Positions 63,846 through 64,000 of a stretch of DNA of 64,000 nt are shown here, in pieces. This DNA is from Martinezella lusitana (GTDB lineage Bacteria; Pseudomonadota; Alphaproteobacteria; Rhizobiales; Rhizobiaceae): assembly GCF_900094565.1 (NCBI RefSeq), contig NZ_FMAF01000003.1, positions 310,001-374,000 on the forward strand, read 5' to 3'. A model generated the notes under the pieces. That model did no database searches and had not been told where the DNA came from. It worked only from the letters and a program-made list of their open reading frames with translations. The translations under genes were made by a program, and so were the position numbers. How positions within the stretch are numbered: position 1 is the stretch's first letter; every line of letters begins with the position of its first letter.

Positions 63846-64000
63846 ACGGCGTGGCGGCAGCCGCGCCTCTCTTCGCGCCAAAGAGGAAAAGGCGATGTTC
63901 ACGAAGGAATGGTCGGTCCCCGCGATCCTGACGGTCTTCCTGCTGAGCGTCTGCGGCTTGATCGCCTACTTCACGTGGAGCCTGATGCCACCGACGAAGG
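63826..64000 (+). CDS. Single-helix membrane protein, 3' end outside window
   Basis: Open frame from ATG 63826 to the window edge, with GGAGG seven bases upstream, overlapping the chaperone gene. It starts MPTQLNERRGGSRASLRAKE, then EKAMFTKEWSVPAILTVFLL, SVCGLIAYFTWSLMPPTK: a cytosolic leader then one membrane helix. An internal ATG at 63895 is possible. Position suggests a partner of the copper chaperone, but only 58 residues are seen and no family can be assigned. Confidence 0.6.
   Translation, partial: MPTQLNERRGGSRASLRAKEEKAMFTKEWSVPAILTVFLLSVCGLIAYFTWSLMPPTK

Noticed and set aside
1..64000. tRNA, rRNA, CRISPR arrays, insertion sequences or prophage genes
   Set aside because: No cloverleaf, repeat-spacer pattern, transposase motif or phage structural protein was recognised on either strand.

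Overview
The window looks like a chromosomal segment of a fast-growing Rhizobiales bacterium of the Rhizobium/Agrobacterium group. Support comes from the high GC content and dense short-spaced operons. It also comes from lineage markers: RcdA (DUF1465), GapR (DUF2312), DUF1192, DUF4164, DUF1036, cysteine-free L31 and L36, an alphaproteobacterial 6S RNA beside zapA, and an lpiA-atvA (mprF-acvB) acid-tolerance operon. The species cannot be fixed; lpiA-atvA fits, but does not prove, a Rhizobium tropici-like genome. I see no prophage, insertion sequence, CRISPR array, rRNA or tRNA. Most of the window is core genome with small accessory insertions.

Layout. 1-2.5 kb: a truncated Tat-exported metallo-beta-lactamase-fold protein diverges from an ECF sigma / membrane anti-sigma pair. 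2.5-6.5 kb, minus strand: yebC, a lipoprotein, an MBL-fold hydrolase, a YmdB-type phosphoesterase and 5-formyl-THF cyclo-ligase. 6.5-16.9 kb: a block lying between the cyclo-ligase and the 6S RNA, which are usually close neighbours. It holds a HAD phosphatase, lpiA-atvA, an XRE regulator with two SDRs, and a MarR regulator divergent from a ClC-CBS chloride transporter. 16.9-26.6 kb: 6S RNA, zapA and DUF4164 (minus), then the central carbon cluster tkt, gap, a DUF1089 gene, a K+/H+ antiporter, pgk and class I fba, closed by a strong terminator. 26.8-31 kb: serine hydrolase, PhzF-like isomerase, MFS transporter, DUF1192. 31-37.1 kb: rcdA, rpmE, an ABC exporter, a YegP-like protein, an ECF42-type sigma factor with its DGPF/YciI partner, and an unknown exported protein. 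37.1-42.3 kb, minus: a MotA/TolQ-like plus coiled-coil OmpA motor pair, suhB, a Sel1-repeat protein and thiE. 42.5-46.8 kb: ArsR regulator, two divergent DUF465 genes, purEK with an orphan downstream gene, rpmJ and a TPR protein. 46.9-53.1 kb: accessory metabolism, including a LysR/tautomerase/cupin/DUF4865 locus. 53.2-59.6 kb: pyk, DUF1036, N-formylglutamate amidohydrolase, DUF1244, gapR, nitronate monooxygenase, a broken dehydrogenase fragment and ilvE. 59.8-64 kb: an amine oxidase, then an apparent copper-handling cassette (small CxxC protein, PepSY membrane protein, PCu(A)C chaperone, partial membrane protein) cut by the window end.

How the parts work together. The tkt-gap-pgk-fba block and pyk supply Calvin/pentose-phosphate and lower-glycolysis steps. 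6S RNA, GapR, RcdA and ZapA are growth-phase, chromosome and cell-cycle factors. lpiA-atvA adjusts envelope charge, probably under acid stress. Two ECF loci of very different design (anti-sigma controlled versus ECF42/DGPF) provide stress input. I found no clear new defence or mobile system. The most unusual items are a motor-like membrane pair with a long periplasmic coiled coil, an SDR lacking its catalytic Tyr/Lys, a ClC lacking the internal proton glutamate, and an unrecognised protein translated directly behind purK.
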